Below are positions 42,204-52,404 of a stretch of 64,000 nt of DNA, piece by piece. Source of the DNA: Leucobacter sp. OLIS6 (GTDB lineage Bacteria; Actinomycetota; Actinomycetes; Actinomycetales; Microbacteriaceae). The notes beneath the pieces are model-generated. The model saw nothing but the letters and a program-made list of their open reading frames with translations, had not been told where the DNA came from and ran no database searches. The stretch covers positions 1-64,000 of the forward strand of contig NZ_MRAV01000013.1 in the NCBI RefSeq assembly GCF_002752355.1. Direction: 5' to 3'. Each line of letters opens with the position of its first letter. The first letter of the stretch is position 1. Position numbers and translations under genes: made by a program.

Positions 42204-42257
42204 GGGAGACGGGCGGGGCCCGGGATCCTTCCGGATCCCGGGCCCCGCCCGTCTCCC
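42204..42257. terminator. Bidirectional 25-bp-stem terminator
   Basis: Positions 42204-42228 and 42233-42257 are perfect reverse complements (25 bp) around a TTCC loop. It sits between the convergent stops of the dehydrogenase and the CWB2 protein. There is no T-run. A smaller 8-bp hairpin (42181-42206) precedes it and partly overlaps. Confidence 0.75.
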
Positions 42258-42260
42258 GAG

Positions 42261-45200
42261 CTATCCGAGGTCGGCGATGGTCTGCTCGAGACGGGGTTCG
42301 AGTACGCCGACCCCGCCGACCAGGGTGACTCGCTGCGAGCCCCTGCCGCTTCGCAGCGAGCTCGTGGTCGGCGAGGTCAGCAGCGCGGGGCGGGCGAGGA
42401 GCAGGGGCGAGCCGGTGCGACCGGCGACCACGCCGGCCGCGAGCCCGTCGGGGAAGTCCAGGCCCGGGGCGAGGTAGGCGCGCGTCGTCCTGCCGAAGTA
42501 GGTCGTGCCGATTTGCTTCGCCGTGTCGAAGCGGTCGGATCCGATGATGGTGCGCTGCGGCGCAAGACCGGCTGCGCGAACCGCCGACGCCGCAGGGCCG
42601 CCGAGCGCATCGATGGAACGCGCTGCGAGGAACGATCTCGCGGTGCGTGCCGCGGGGGTATCGTCGTAGAGCACGATCGCACGCTTCTTCGTGATCGCGG
42701 CCGGTACTGCGGCGATCGCGTCCGCGAAGTCCCGTCCGGTCGCCGCGAACGCGTCGCGCGGCGTTCCGCCGAGCGCAGCCTCGAGCCGCTTCGCGACCGC
42801 GACCGACGTCTCGTAGCGATTGGCGCCCTGGGGGCGGTGTGGATCGAGTGCGGCACCGCTCGGCAGCTGCGCGGCGATCGACTCGGGTATCGCCCCGGTG
42901 CCGCCCACCGGAATCACCTCGGTCGCGCCGAGCCGAGCGATCTCCGCCACGGTACCGGGGGTGAGCCGGCCGCCGGGCTGGGCGAGCAGAATGGGGGCGT
43001 CCAGCGCCGCGGCGAGCGGGCCGGCGGAGAGCGCATCGGCGAAGTCGTCGCCGCGGGCGAGCACCACCGTGTCCGCGTGCGCGTAGCTCTGCCGCGAGAC
43101 CGCGACGGCGGTCGCGTAGCGGTCGGCGCCCGAGACGCGGGAGGGGACCCGCGGTGTTCCCTGCTCCGCGACGCCGACGACTCCGTTCGCGCCGGCGCCG
43201 ACGTAGGCGACGCGCTGCGCGGTAGGCGGGGCGTCGGGGAGCGAGATGAACGACGGAACGATGCTCGCGCCGAAGTCGCGAATGTTGGTGAGCGTCGCGC
43301 CGGAGCGGGAGACGCCGATCTGCTGGATCGTCGACGAGAGGTACATCGCGAGGTAGCCCTGCGAGCCCTTCATCGATCGGATCGGCCCGCCCACCTGCTG
43401 CTGCCAGAGCACCGCACCCGTATCCGGGTCCAAGCCGAAGAGCCAGCCGCGCGCACCGGTCGCCGGGTCCGCCGCCACGACCAGCTGACGGCCGGATTCG
43501 TCGTCGACGAGGTGGATGCCGTTGACCTTCGCGACCTGCACCGGGAGGGTCGTGCTCCACACCGCCGTCCCGGTGCCCGGGCTGCCGTCGGCTCGCCAGC
43601 GGAGGACTCGCGCGCGTTCGCCCGGCAGCGCGGGCTGCGCTTCGCCGATCGTCGAGGTGCCGAGGACGAGATCGGTGCCGACCGGTTCGATGACCGAGAC
43701 CTGGTGGCGTCCGACCGGCGCCGTGAACACCTGCGGGACCGAGTCCGGCGCCGGAGAGACGAGGCTCAGGCCGCCACCGTATTTCCCGTAGGCGGGACCC
43801 GTCGCGACGGCGAGCTTGTCGAGGCCGGGACTGTAGGCGATGGCGGCGGGACGCATCTGCCCGTTCCCGAGCGCCGCTACCTTGCGCACGGTGAGCGAGG
43901 AATCGAGTTCGTAGACCGATGCGGACGGGTAGAGCGCCGAATACAGCTTGTCGCCGACGACGATCTGCGCTTTGGGCTCACCGGGGACCCTGACGCGCTG
44001 GACCGCGGGATCGCCGTGCACCTGGTAGCGCCAGTGGCCGCCGACGAGCACGCGCTTGCCGAACGCGACGACACCCTGCGGGATCGTGTCGCGCAGTTCC
44101 TGGTCGACGGGGATCAGGTCACGGCGGGGGAGCAGGGATTCCGTGGAGGGGTCGAAGGTCCAGGCCTCGCTCGTGCCCGTCACCCCACGGATCTTGCCGT
44201 CGATCACCTGGAGGGATCGAGTCTCGCTGCCGGGCTCGGGAGCGCCGTGCGCGACCGGGACCGAGGTCGGATCCGAGAGATCCAGCGAATAGAGCCTCGC
44301 TTCGGGCCGGACCACGAACCAGGCCTGCGTGTTCGCCGGGTCGATGGCGATCTGATCCACCGTATTGCCGTCGAGCGGAAGCACGGGGCGGGGCGGGGGC
44401 GGTGAGGCGCTGCCCGGGGGCGAACCCGCGAATACGGAGGCGCCGGCTTCCGAACCGATGAGGACGGTCGGCGCGGATCCGTCGGCAGGATTCGTGGCGG
44501 TCATCGAGTAGGCGATGGAGCGTCCGCTGAGCGCCTGCGTGGCCTCGGACCAACTGCTCAGCTGCTGCGAGGCCCGGTCGAGTCGCCAGACCGCCGCGGG
44601 GTTGCCGAGCCCGATGGTGAGACCCGCGGCGTCGGTGGCGAGGGAACGGACGTAGCGGAAGGACTTCCAATTCGTCGCGGGCGTGTAGTCGATCGCGGTG
44701 CCCGTCTGGAGGTCGACGCGGAACAGCCTGCCCCCGGCGGCGTCGTAGGTGCCCGCCCAGAACCACCGGCCGTTGCCGGGCGCCGCCAGCACGGTGTCCT
44801 CGACGATGCTCATCACGATCGACGACCTCGGGAGATTCACGGAAGCGGTGAACGCGGAGGTCCGCGTGTCGTATCCGAGCAACCGGGTCGAGGTCTGACC
44901 CGCCGGCGCATTGGTGCCGACCGCGAGCATGCTGCCGCTGAGCGCCAGGTCCCACGAACCCGTTCCGAAGGGCAGGTCCCGCGCGACCGTGGCCGACTTG
45001 GCGGAGGGGGCGGCGATGTAGAGGCGGGCGGGCGAAGCCGAGCGGGTCGCGACGTAGCTGCGACCCGAAACGGGGTCGATGATCGCGGCGGTCACGGCGT
45101 CGGTCTTGACCGGGACCCCGGGAAGCGCCAGTCGGGCGTCGCCGGCCGCCGGTGCGGAGTCGGCCGGTTCGGTCATGCCCTCGAGCAGGGGATCGCCGGT

Positions 45201-45404
45201 AGGGGCCTCGCCCTGCGGCTCGCCGGAGTCGGGAGAGGCCGGTGGGCTCTGCTCGGCTGGAGCTTCCTGCGGAGAACGCCCACCGCCATCGACGGCCGCG
45301 GCCGGCGTGAGCGCGCCGGCGAGCACGGCGACGGCGGCGAAGAGGGCGCCGATCACGGCGAGGCGTGGGTTCGGGCGCGGTGAACGGAGGCGTGATTCGG
45401 CCAC
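42261..45404 (-). CDS. Large secreted protein: beta-propeller-like region plus CWB2 repeats
   Basis: 1047 residues from GTG 45404, preceded by GGGAG. Signal peptide about 1-38 (AVLAGALTPAAAVDGGG), then a Pro/Glu-rich linker. Residues about 70-740 show repeated beta-strand units with GRWFWAGTYDAAGGRLFRVD, KLYSALYPSASVYELD and GWLFGLDPDTGAVLWQQ, as in PQQ-type or YVTN-type propellers. The last 300 residues are three CWB2 repeats (RVSGADRYATAVAVSR; NRYETSVAVAKRL; SDRFDTAKQIG). Likely a surface protein held by the wall glycan; the propeller ligand is unknown. Confidence 0.78.
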   Translation of the reverse strand: MAESRLRSPRPNPRLAVIGALFAAVAVLAGALTPAAAVDGGGRSPQEAPAEQSPPASPDSGEPQGEAPTGDPLLEGMTEPADSAPAAGDARLALPGVPVKTDAVTAAIIDPVSGRSYVATRSASPARLYIAAPSAKSATVARDLPFGTGSWDLALSGSMLAVGTNAPAGQTSTRLLGYDTRTSAFTASVNLPRSSIVMSIVEDTVLAAPGNGRWFWAGTYDAAGGRLFRVDLQTGTAIDYTPATNWKSFRYVRSLATDAAGLTIGLGNPAAVWRLDRASQQLSSWSEATQALSGRSIAYSMTATNPADGSAPTVLIGSEAGASVFAGSPPGSASPPPPRPVLPLDGNTVDQIAIDPANTQAWFVVRPEARLYSLDLSDPTSVPVAHGAPEPGSETRSLQVIDGKIRGVTGTSEAWTFDPSTESLLPRRDLIPVDQELRDTIPQGVVAFGKRVLVGGHWRYQVHGDPAVQRVRVPGEPKAQIVVGDKLYSALYPSASVYELDSSLTVRKVAALGNGQMRPAAIAYSPGLDKLAVATGPAYGKYGGGLSLVSPAPDSVPQVFTAPVGRHQVSVIEPVGTDLVLGTSTIGEAQPALPGERARVLRWRADGSPGTGTAVWSTTLPVQVAKVNGIHLVDDESGRQLVVAADPATGARGWLFGLDPDTGAVLWQQQVGGPIRSMKGSQGYLAMYLSSTIQQIGVSRSGATLTNIRDFGASIVPSFISLPDAPPTAQRVAYVGAGANGVVGVAEQGTPRVPSRVSGADRYATAVAVSRQSYAHADTVVLARGDDFADALSAGPLAAALDAPILLAQPGGRLTPGTVAEIARLGATEVIPVGGTGAIPESIAAQLPSGAALDPHRPQGANRYETSVAVAKRLEAALGGTPRDAFAATGRDFADAIAAVPAAITKKRAIVLYDDTPAARTARSFLAARSIDALGGPAASAVRAAGLAPQRTIIGSDRFDTAKQIGTTYFGRTTRAYLAPGLDFPDGLAAGVVAGRTGSPLLLARPALLTSPTTSSLRSGRGSQRVTLVGGVGVLEPRLEQTIADLG

Positions 45405-45465
45405 AGGGGGACTCCCATCGAACCCGCCGCGGAACCGGTGCCCGCGCTGCGGATTCGCTCCCAGG

Positions 45466-45495
45466 AGCCTAGGCGACGTTCAGTTGAATGTTCAA
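45466..45495 (-). promoter_or_regulatory. Promoter with palindromic -35 region for the propeller/CWB2 protein
   Basis: Minus strand TTGAAC (45495-45490), 18-bp spacer, TAGGCT (45471-45466). The -35 lies in a 12-bp palindrome TTGAATGTTCAA (45484-45495), which shares the 9-mer TTGAATGTT with the region before the 27 kb CWB2 gene. Confidence 0.55.
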
Positions 45496-45548
45496 ATTCG
45501 TGGACGCCGTCGAGGGCGGAGTTGCGCCGTCGGTGATTGCGCGGAGCG

Positions 45549-46547
45549 CTACGCCGAGACGCGCCGGTAGCGAGCGTCGCTCGGGAAACGCGGCTTCGGG
45601 TCGAACTTGCGCGCTGCTTTGAGCGCGCGGAACATGCGCTTGCGCACGGGCTTCGGGACGCCGCCCTCGCGCATCTCGCGGAAGAGCCTGCGGTAGTAGA
45701 GCAGGTACGAGAGGCGCCCCTCGTTGCGGAGCCGGTAGGAGCCCTGGTTGCGAGCGCCCTTCTCGAACTTCCAGACGTTGCTCTCGTTGACCTCGCGGTA
45801 ATTGACGCCCGCGTTCACGCCCATGTCGTGCACGACCTCGCTGTCGAGCGAGATGATGCCGGGGCCGTACGCGCGGGTGAGGCGCTTCGTGTACTCCTTG
45901 TCGTCGAACCAGATGAAGTACTCGCCGAGCGGCAGCCCCTGCTCTTCGATCGCCCAGCGGGGCACGAGCACCGAGACGAACGTGCATTCGACGATGAGCA
46001 GCGACTTCGCCCCGGCGAGGTAGGCGCGCGGCCAGTCCCAGGTGGTGATGGGGTTGTTCATCTCGCACAGCGAGCCGTCGATGTACTTCACGAGCGAGCA
46101 TGCGAACGGCACCTCGCGCCCGAGCTTCTGCGAGGCGGTGTCGCGCTGCTCCAGCAGGATCTCGAGCGCGTTCGGATCCGGATAGCAGTCGTCGTCCATG
46201 ATCCACACGTAGTCGGCCCCGAGGTTGACCCCGTGCGCCATGCCGTGCTCGAAGCCGCCCGCGCCGCCCAGGTTCTCGTCGAGGTGCAGCACTACGAGCT
46301 TCGGATCGTCGAGCCCGTCGAGGTACGCCCGCGTACCGTCGGTCGACGCGTTGTTCACGACGACGACCCACTCGCAGTCGTGCGTCTGCGCGCGCACCGT
46401 CTCGAGCGTTTTCGGAAGTTTCCCCAGGCGATTGAAGGTGACGATGACCGCCGCGACGCGGGCCCGTTCGCCCTCCGCGGAGAGCGGAGCCCCGGCGACG
46501 GGGATCGGGTGGGTGCCCGGGTGGAATTCGGACTCGGACTCGCTCAT
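45549..46547 (-). CDS. GT2 galactofuranosyl-type transferase
   Basis: 332 residues, ATG overlapping the LicD-fusion stop (ATGA). GT-A domain: AAVIVTFNRLGKLPKTL, VVNNASTDGTRAYL, VWIMDDDCYPDPNALE with the metal-binding triad, and EYFIWFDDKEYTKRLTR, matching the WDD-x-E motif of GlfT1/GlfT2-like enzymes. The C-terminus is basic (RMFRALKAARKFDPKPRF). With glf only 2 kb away, a galactofuranose donor is likely. Second gene of an operon with the LicD/methyltransferase fusion. Confidence 0.85.
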   Translation of the reverse strand: MSESESEFHPGTHPIPVAGAPLSAEGERARVAAVIVTFNRLGKLPKTLETVRAQTHDCEWVVVVNNASTDGTRAYLDGLDDPKLVVLHLDENLGGAGGFEHGMAHGVNLGADYVWIMDDDCYPDPNALEILLEQRDTASQKLGREVPFACSLVKYIDGSLCEMNNPITTWDWPRAYLAGAKSLLIVECTFVSVLVPRWAIEEQGLPLGEYFIWFDDKEYTKRLTRAYGPGIISLDSEVVHDMGVNAGVNYREVNESNVWKFEKGARNQGSYRLRNEGRLSYLLYYRRLFREMREGGVPKPVRKRMFRALKAARKFDPKPRFPSDARYRRVSA

Positions 46548-48361
46548 TCTCCTGCTTTCGGCTCGTGGCCGCTGTCGACGGCCGGAACCGATTGTGCACT
46601 GCTCACCTGAGCATCGCCAGGGGTGAGGCGCTGTTCCGCGAGATCGAGGAGCTCGGCGACGCGGAGGCTGTCGCGTCGGTACTCGTCGAGTTCGCTCTCG
46701 AGCTCGCGCACGCGGGCCGTGAGCGCTTCCAGTTCGGCGCGGGTTCCGCTGGGTCGGGCGCGCATGGCGAGCCGCTTGAGTCGTTGCTTCATGGATGTCT
46801 CCTTGCGGGGAAGCGGTGCGGTCGTGAGCGTGAACCGGACGCCGTAGGGGCGGCGGCCCTGCTCTTCGGGTGCCGCGGCGATGGGCTCGATCTCGACACC
46901 CAGACCAAAGGCTTTTGCCTCCCGGGCGAGGTCGAACGTGCTGAGATGCCACGTGGTCGGATCACCGAACGAGACGTCGGGAGCGTGCTCACCCGAGGCG
47001 GTGGCGAGCGCGGTGCCTCCCGAGCGGAGCGCCATGCGGATCAGACGGAGTGCGTTCGCCCGTGCCAGGTGGCCGAGCTGCTCGAGCAGGTGGTTCGCGA
47101 CGATGTCGACGGGCCCGCCCAGCTCGAGCCGGCGGAACACGTCCAGCGCGAGCGTCCGGTAGAGGTTCAGGTGCGCGACCTCGAAGCCGGCGCCGCCGTC
47201 GACGCGAGCACGGGCGGCAGCGAGCGCCGCCGTCGAGTAGTCGGTCGCGACGACGCGTCGGCGGCGGCCATCGTCTGCAGCGTCGGCGAGGCGTGCGCTG
47301 AGGGCGCCGGATCCGGTGCCGAGTTCCAGGACGGCCGGCGCGGAGAGCTGCTCGCGCCGGTCGAGGATCCACTGGGCGCCCGAGTTCCATCGGGCGTCGG
47401 GCTCGGGCGCGCGGGTGTCGCTGTAGAACTCGTTCCAGAAGTCGCGTTTGAAGTGGTACGACCCGAACCAGCTCTGAAACCGGCGGGAGGTGCTGCGCGG
47501 GGTGCCGAGGTGGTAGCCGGGGATCGGGGTGCGCCAGTTCTCGTCGTAGTTGATGACGAGCCAGGCCTCGGGGTCGGCGGGGGCCGGGAACTCCCGTCCC
47601 GCGATCGTGACGGTGCCGAACGGCAGCATCTGGTCCTCACGCATCGGCCCGCGGACGTGGAACGGCTGGTTGATGTTGCCGTCGTCGGTGAAGAACGCGG
47701 TGAACACATCGACGTAGTGGTCGACGGAGCCGGTCGCGCTGCGGAAGTACAGCTGCATGTGCGTGGCGCTGTGCCGAACGAGCTCGTAGCCGAGGCGCTG
47801 CAGTCGGTGGCCGACCTCGAATCCTTCGCGAGCCACGTCGGCGGGATTCGTGAACGCCGAGAGGTAGGCGACGTCGGCGTCGTCGTCGTGCGGGAGCAAC
47901 GCGCCCTCGCGGATCCCCCCGAGCAGGGTGCCGCCGACGACGAACGGACGCAGCCCCATGTCGACGAGGTGCGCGACGACCTCCTCGGTGCGGTCGAGGA
48001 TGCGTTCCTGGACGCCGGCGTTGCCAGCCTCGAGGGTCTTGCCGAGCCGGCCCCACTTGTTGATCGCGAGGGGGATTCCCTCGGCGTCGACGACCCGCGT
48101 CTCGTGCGGCTCCTCGGTGAATGCGACCGCCGCCCTGCCGAGTTCCGCGCCGTCGCCCGAACGGCGGAGCACGACCTCGGTCGAACCGGTGAGGTGGGGC
48201 TGCAGCACGGGCGGCCAGGGGAGCGCCTGCGTGGGTGCCTCTTCCCGGTCCCTGAGGTCGATCGACCAGACGCGCTGGTCGCCGAAGCAGATGTCGACGG
48301 AGCGCACGTCGTCCGTGAGATCGGGGAGGGTCAGTCCGCGAGGCGTCGCTGTGAAGGGCAT
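46544..48361 (-). CDS. LicD-family nucleotidyltransferase-like/methyltransferase fusion with coiled coil
   Basis: 605 residues. Residues about 120-320 match the LicD/fukutin-like transferase fold: VVGGTLLGGIREG (141-153) and HDDDAD (158-163) carry the nucleotidyltransferase-type metal residues. Residues about 340-515 are a class I SAM methyltransferase (VLELGTGSGALSARLA, 343-358; ATDYSTAALAAARARV). Residues about 541-578 form a predicted coiled coil (AELEALTARVRELESELDEY). LicD enzymes move phosphocholine or similar groups onto sugars. Phosphoryl transfer plus methylation in one chain suggests a terminal or side-group modification of the glycan. I know no standard name for this arrangement. 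Confidence 0.8.
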   Translation of the reverse strand: MPFTATPRGLTLPDLTDDVRSVDICFGDQRVWSIDLRDREEAPTQALPWPPVLQPHLTGSTEVVLRRSGDGAELGRAAVAFTEEPHETRVVDAEGIPLAINKWGRLGKTLEAGNAGVQERILDRTEEVVAHLVDMGLRPFVVGGTLLGGIREGALLPHDDDADVAYLSAFTNPADVAREGFEVGHRLQRLGYELVRHSATHMQLYFRSATGSVDHYVDVFTAFFTDDGNINQPFHVRGPMREDQMLPFGTVTIAGREFPAPADPEAWLVINYDENWRTPIPGYHLGTPRSTSRRFQSWFGSYHFKRDFWNEFYSDTRAPEPDARWNSGAQWILDRREQLSAPAVLELGTGSGALSARLADAADDGRRRRVVATDYSTAALAAARARVDGGAGFEVAHLNLYRTLALDVFRRLELGGPVDIVANHLLEQLGHLARANALRLIRMALRSGGTALATASGEHAPDVSFGDPTTWHLSTFDLAREAKAFGLGVEIEPIAAAPEEQGRRPYGVRFTLTTAPLPRKETSMKQRLKRLAMRARPSGTRAELEALTARVRELESELDEYRRDSLRVAELLDLAEQRLTPGDAQVSSAQSVPAVDSGHEPKAGE

Positions 48362-48371
48362 GTTCTCGTGA

Positions 48372-49637
<1,266 letters not shown>

Positions 49638-49657
49638 TCCCGAGCACCGCAGCGATG

Positions 49658-49691
49658 CGAGCGCCCGCAACCGACCGGTTGCGGGCGCTCG
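49658..49691 (+). terminator. Terminator after glf
   Basis: A 15-bp perfect stem (49658-49672 with 49677-49691) closes a GACC loop and is followed by CGCGTTTC. It lies 21 nt after the glf stop. Confidence 0.75.
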
Positions 49692-49775
49692 CGCGTTTCA
49701 GCTGATCATCCTGCCCAGCCGAAGGTGGCTCCCGGGCGCAGGGTTGGACGCGTTGACCAGCGATCCGTGAACCAT

Positions 49776-49816
49776 TTGTCCAGCAGTGCATCGGCTCAGT
49801 ACAGTTGCGGAACTGT
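49776..49816 (+). promoter_or_regulatory. Promoter and dyad operator of the aminotransferase/permease/Lrp operon
   Basis: TTGTCC (49776-49781), 18-bp spacer, TACAGT (49800-49805). A perfect dyad ACAGTT-GCGG-AACTGT (49801-49816) covers the -10 box and start site, well placed for repression, perhaps by the Lrp-type protein encoded by the third gene. Confidence 0.6.
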
Positions 49817-49850
49817 CGAAGACGACACCTCACGCAAGGACGCACAGACG

Positions 49851-50969
49851 ATGACTCTTCCCACCCGATCCGACCTCGACGCGGTCCCCGCCTACCGGCA
49901 GGGCCGACCGGCCCCGGCCGGCGCATCGAAGCTCTCCTCGAACGAATCCCCGCATCCGCCGCTGCCCTCGGTCGTCGCGGCCGTGCAGCAGCAGCTCGAT
50001 TCCATCCACCGCTACCCGCGCATGAGCGCCCCCGAGGTGATCGGCCGGCTCGCCGAACGGTACGGGGTGGATCCGGCGCTCGTGACGGTCGGCGCCGGAT
50101 CGGTCGAGCTCGCCGCCCAGCTCATCGGAGCGGTTGCGGGCGCGGGCGACGAGGTGATGTTCGCGTGGCGCTCGTTCGAGGCCTACCCCTCGCTCGTCCG
50201 GATCGCCGGGGCGACCCCCGTCGAGGTGCCGCTCGACGCCGACCTCCGGCACGACCTCGACGCCATGCTCGCCGCGATCACGCCGCGCACCCGGCTCGTC
50301 TTCGTCTGCAACCCGAACAACCCGACCGGCACCGTCGTCGGAGCCGCGGAGCTCGAGCGCTTCGTCGACGCCGTGCCCCGCGACGTACTCGTCGTGATCG
50401 ACGAGGCCTACGTGCACTTCGACCGCTCCGAGTACTTCGACGGGCCCGGCCGCGGCGCCGGTCTCGAACTGCACCGGCGCTACCCGCACGTCGCCGTGCT
50501 GCACACCTTCTCGAAGGCGTACGGGCTCGCGGGCCTGCGCATCGGGTACGCCATCGCCCCGGCCGAGATCGCCGACGCGCAGCGCAAGGTCGCGGTGCCG
50601 TTCGGCGTGACCGATCTGGCGCAGGCCGCCGCCGTCGCCTCGCTCGGCGCCGAGGCGGAGCTCGCGATCCGAATCGACGAGGTCGTCGCCGAGCGCGAGC
50701 GCATGCGCAACGCCCTGCTCGCTGCGGGCTGGCCCGCAGTGGCGTCGGAGGCCAACTTCGTGTGGGTGCCCGCCGGCGACCGCACCGCGCAGCTCGACGA
50801 GCTGCTGCACGCCGGCGGAGTCGTCGCCCGCGCGTTCGCGGGCGAGGGCGTGCGGATCTCGTCGGGGAACGCCGAGGACGCCGACCGCGTCGCCGCGGCG
50901 CTCGCCGCCGCTGTCGGAGGACCGGCCTCCACCCGGGCCGCCGCCGAGGCCGAGGGGGTGCTCGCATGA
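49851..50969 (+). CDS. Class I/II aminotransferase, HisC/aromatic amino acid type
   Basis: 372 residues from ATG 49851, with AAGGA 11 nt upstream. PLP enzyme: KLSSNESPHPP at the start, VCNPNNPTGT, VIDEAYVHFD, and the PLP Lys in LHTFSKAYGLAGLRIGYA, the HisC-family set. Length and motifs fit either histidinol-phosphate aminotransferase or the actinobacterial phenylalanine aminotransferase. Co-transcription with an amino-acid permease and an Lrp regulator, and absence of his genes, favour an amino-acid (perhaps aromatic) role. Confidence 0.85.
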   Translation: MTLPTRSDLDAVPAYRQGRPAPAGASKLSSNESPHPPLPSVVAAVQQQLDSIHRYPRMSAPEVIGRLAERYGVDPALVTVGAGSVELAAQLIGAVAGAGDEVMFAWRSFEAYPSLVRIAGATPVEVPLDADLRHDLDAMLAAITPRTRLVFVCNPNNPTGTVVGAAELERFVDAVPRDVLVVIDEAYVHFDRSEYFDGPGRGAGLELHRRYPHVAVLHTFSKAYGLAGLRIGYAIAPAEIADAQRKVAVPFGVTDLAQAAAVASLGAEAELAIRIDEVVAERERMRNALLAAGWPAVASEANFVWVPAGDRTAQLDELLHAGGVVARAFAGEGVRISSGNAEDADRVAAALAAAVGGPASTRAAAEAEGVLA

Positions 50970-52402
50970 CCGAGGTGCCCACCATCACGACGACGACGAA
51001 GGGCCTCCAGCCAGGCCTCACGCGACGGCAGATCTCGATGATGGGTCTCGGCGGCGCCATCGGAGCCGGCCTCTTCGTCGGCTCCGGTCAGGCGATCGGC
51101 ATCGCCGGTCCCGCCGTCATCGTCTCCTACCTCGTCGCCGGCACCCTCGTCGTGCTCGTCATGGCGATGCTCGCCGAGATGGTCGCGGCCAATCCGAGCT
51201 CCGGCGCGTTCAGCTCCTACGCGCAGAAGGCGATGGGGCGCAGCGTCGGCAGTGCGGTCGGCTGGCTGTACTGGATCCAGCTCGTCGTCGTGATCGCGGC
51301 CGAGGCGACGGGTGCCGCGGGCATCGTCGCACACCGCTTCCCCGGACTGCCCGACTGGGTCTGGGTGCTGATCTTCGTCGTCGCCCTCACCGCGGTGAAC
51401 CTGCTCGGCGTTCGCAACTACGGGCGCTTCGAATTCTGGTTCGCCACGATCAAGGTGGCCGCGATCATCGCGTTCCTCGTCGTCGGCGTGCTCGCCATCG
51501 TCGGACTGATCCCCGGTTCCCCGGCCGCGGGCGTGAGCAACCTCGTCGACCACGGCGGATTCGCGCCGACCGGGATCACCGGCATCGCGGGCGCCCTGCT
51601 GATCGTCGTCTTCGCCTTCGGCGGCACCGAGGTCGTCGCGATCGCGGCGGCCGAGTCCGACGACCCCGCCCGCAACATCCGCCGGATCGTGCGCGAGGTC
51701 ATGGTCCGCATCCTGGTGTTCTACGTGGGTTCGATCTTCGTGATCGTCGCGGTGCTGCCCTGGAACGACGCGTCGGTGCTCGCTGGACCCTTCTCGGCTG
51801 TGCTCGATACGCTCCGGATCCCGGGCGTCGGCCTCGTGATGGACCTCATCGTCATCGTCGCGCTGCTGTCGGCGATGAACGCGAACATCTACGGCGCCTC
51901 GCGCATGATCTTCTCGCTCAGCGAGCGCGGGCTCGCTCCGTTCGTCCTCATGCGCACGAGCGAGCGCGGGGTGCCGCGCTTCGCGGTGCTCGCCTCGGTC
52001 GCGTTCGGCTTCGTCACCGTGATCCTCAACTGGATCTGGCCGGAGCAGGTGCTGCCCGCGCTGCTCAACGTGGTCGGATCCACGCTGCTCGTGATGTGGG
52101 CGGCGACCGCGCTGGCGCAGCTGATCCTGCGCCACCGAGCGGATGCCGCGGGCGAGGAGCTGCCGATGCGGATGTGGGGCTTCCCCTGGCTCTCGGGCGC
52201 CGCGCTCGTGCTGCTCGCCGGTATCATCGTGCTCGCGATGTTCAACGAGGGGGCGCGGACGCAGCTGCTGCTGACGCTGGGCCTCACCCTGGCCCTGCTG
52301 CTCGTCGCGCGGCTCACCCGAGGCCTGTCCCGGCCCGGCGTGATCCGGGGCGAAGCGGGCAGGATCGGGGCCGAGCCGAGGACGCCGACGACGAAGGAGT
52401 GA
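50966..52402 (+). CDS. APC-family amino acid permease (AnsP/ProY/GabP-like)
   Basis: 478 residues, ATG overlapping the aminotransferase stop. About 12 membrane segments. TRRQISMMGLGGAIGAGLFVGSG at TM1 (shown in part) is the amino-acid-transporter signature; FGGTEVVAIAAAESDDPARN in TM6-7 is typical of the AAT subfamily. Proton-coupled uptake of an amino acid is expected; by context the substrate should match the aminotransferase. The C-terminal tail is short and cytoplasmic. Confidence 0.9.
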   Translation: MTEVPTITTTTKGLQPGLTRRQISMMGLGGAIGAGLFVGSGQAIGIAGPAVIVSYLVAGTLVVLVMAMLAEMVAANPSSGAFSSYAQKAMGRSVGSAVGWLYWIQLVVVIAAEATGAAGIVAHRFPGLPDWVWVLIFVVALTAVNLLGVRNYGRFEFWFATIKVAAIIAFLVVGVLAIVGLIPGSPAAGVSNLVDHGGFAPTGITGIAGALLIVVFAFGGTEVVAIAAAESDDPARNIRRIVREVMVRILVFYVGSIFVIVAVLPWNDASVLAGPFSAVLDTLRIPGVGLVMDLIVIVALLSAMNANIYGASRMIFSLSERGLAPFVLMRTSERGVPRFAVLASVAFGFVTVILNWIWPEQVLPALLNVVGSTLLVMWAATALAQLILRHRADAAGEELPMRMWGFPWLSGAALVLLAGIIVLAMFNEGARTQLLLTLGLTLALLLVARLTRGLSRPGVIRGEAGRIGAEPRTPTTKE

Positions 52403-52404
52403 CG

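Noticed and set aside
42181-42257. Long inverted repeats as a possible insertion-sequence end or origin
   Set aside because: They form a compact hairpin with a 4-nt loop between two convergent stops, with no transposase, direct repeats or DnaA boxes; a terminator is the simpler reading.
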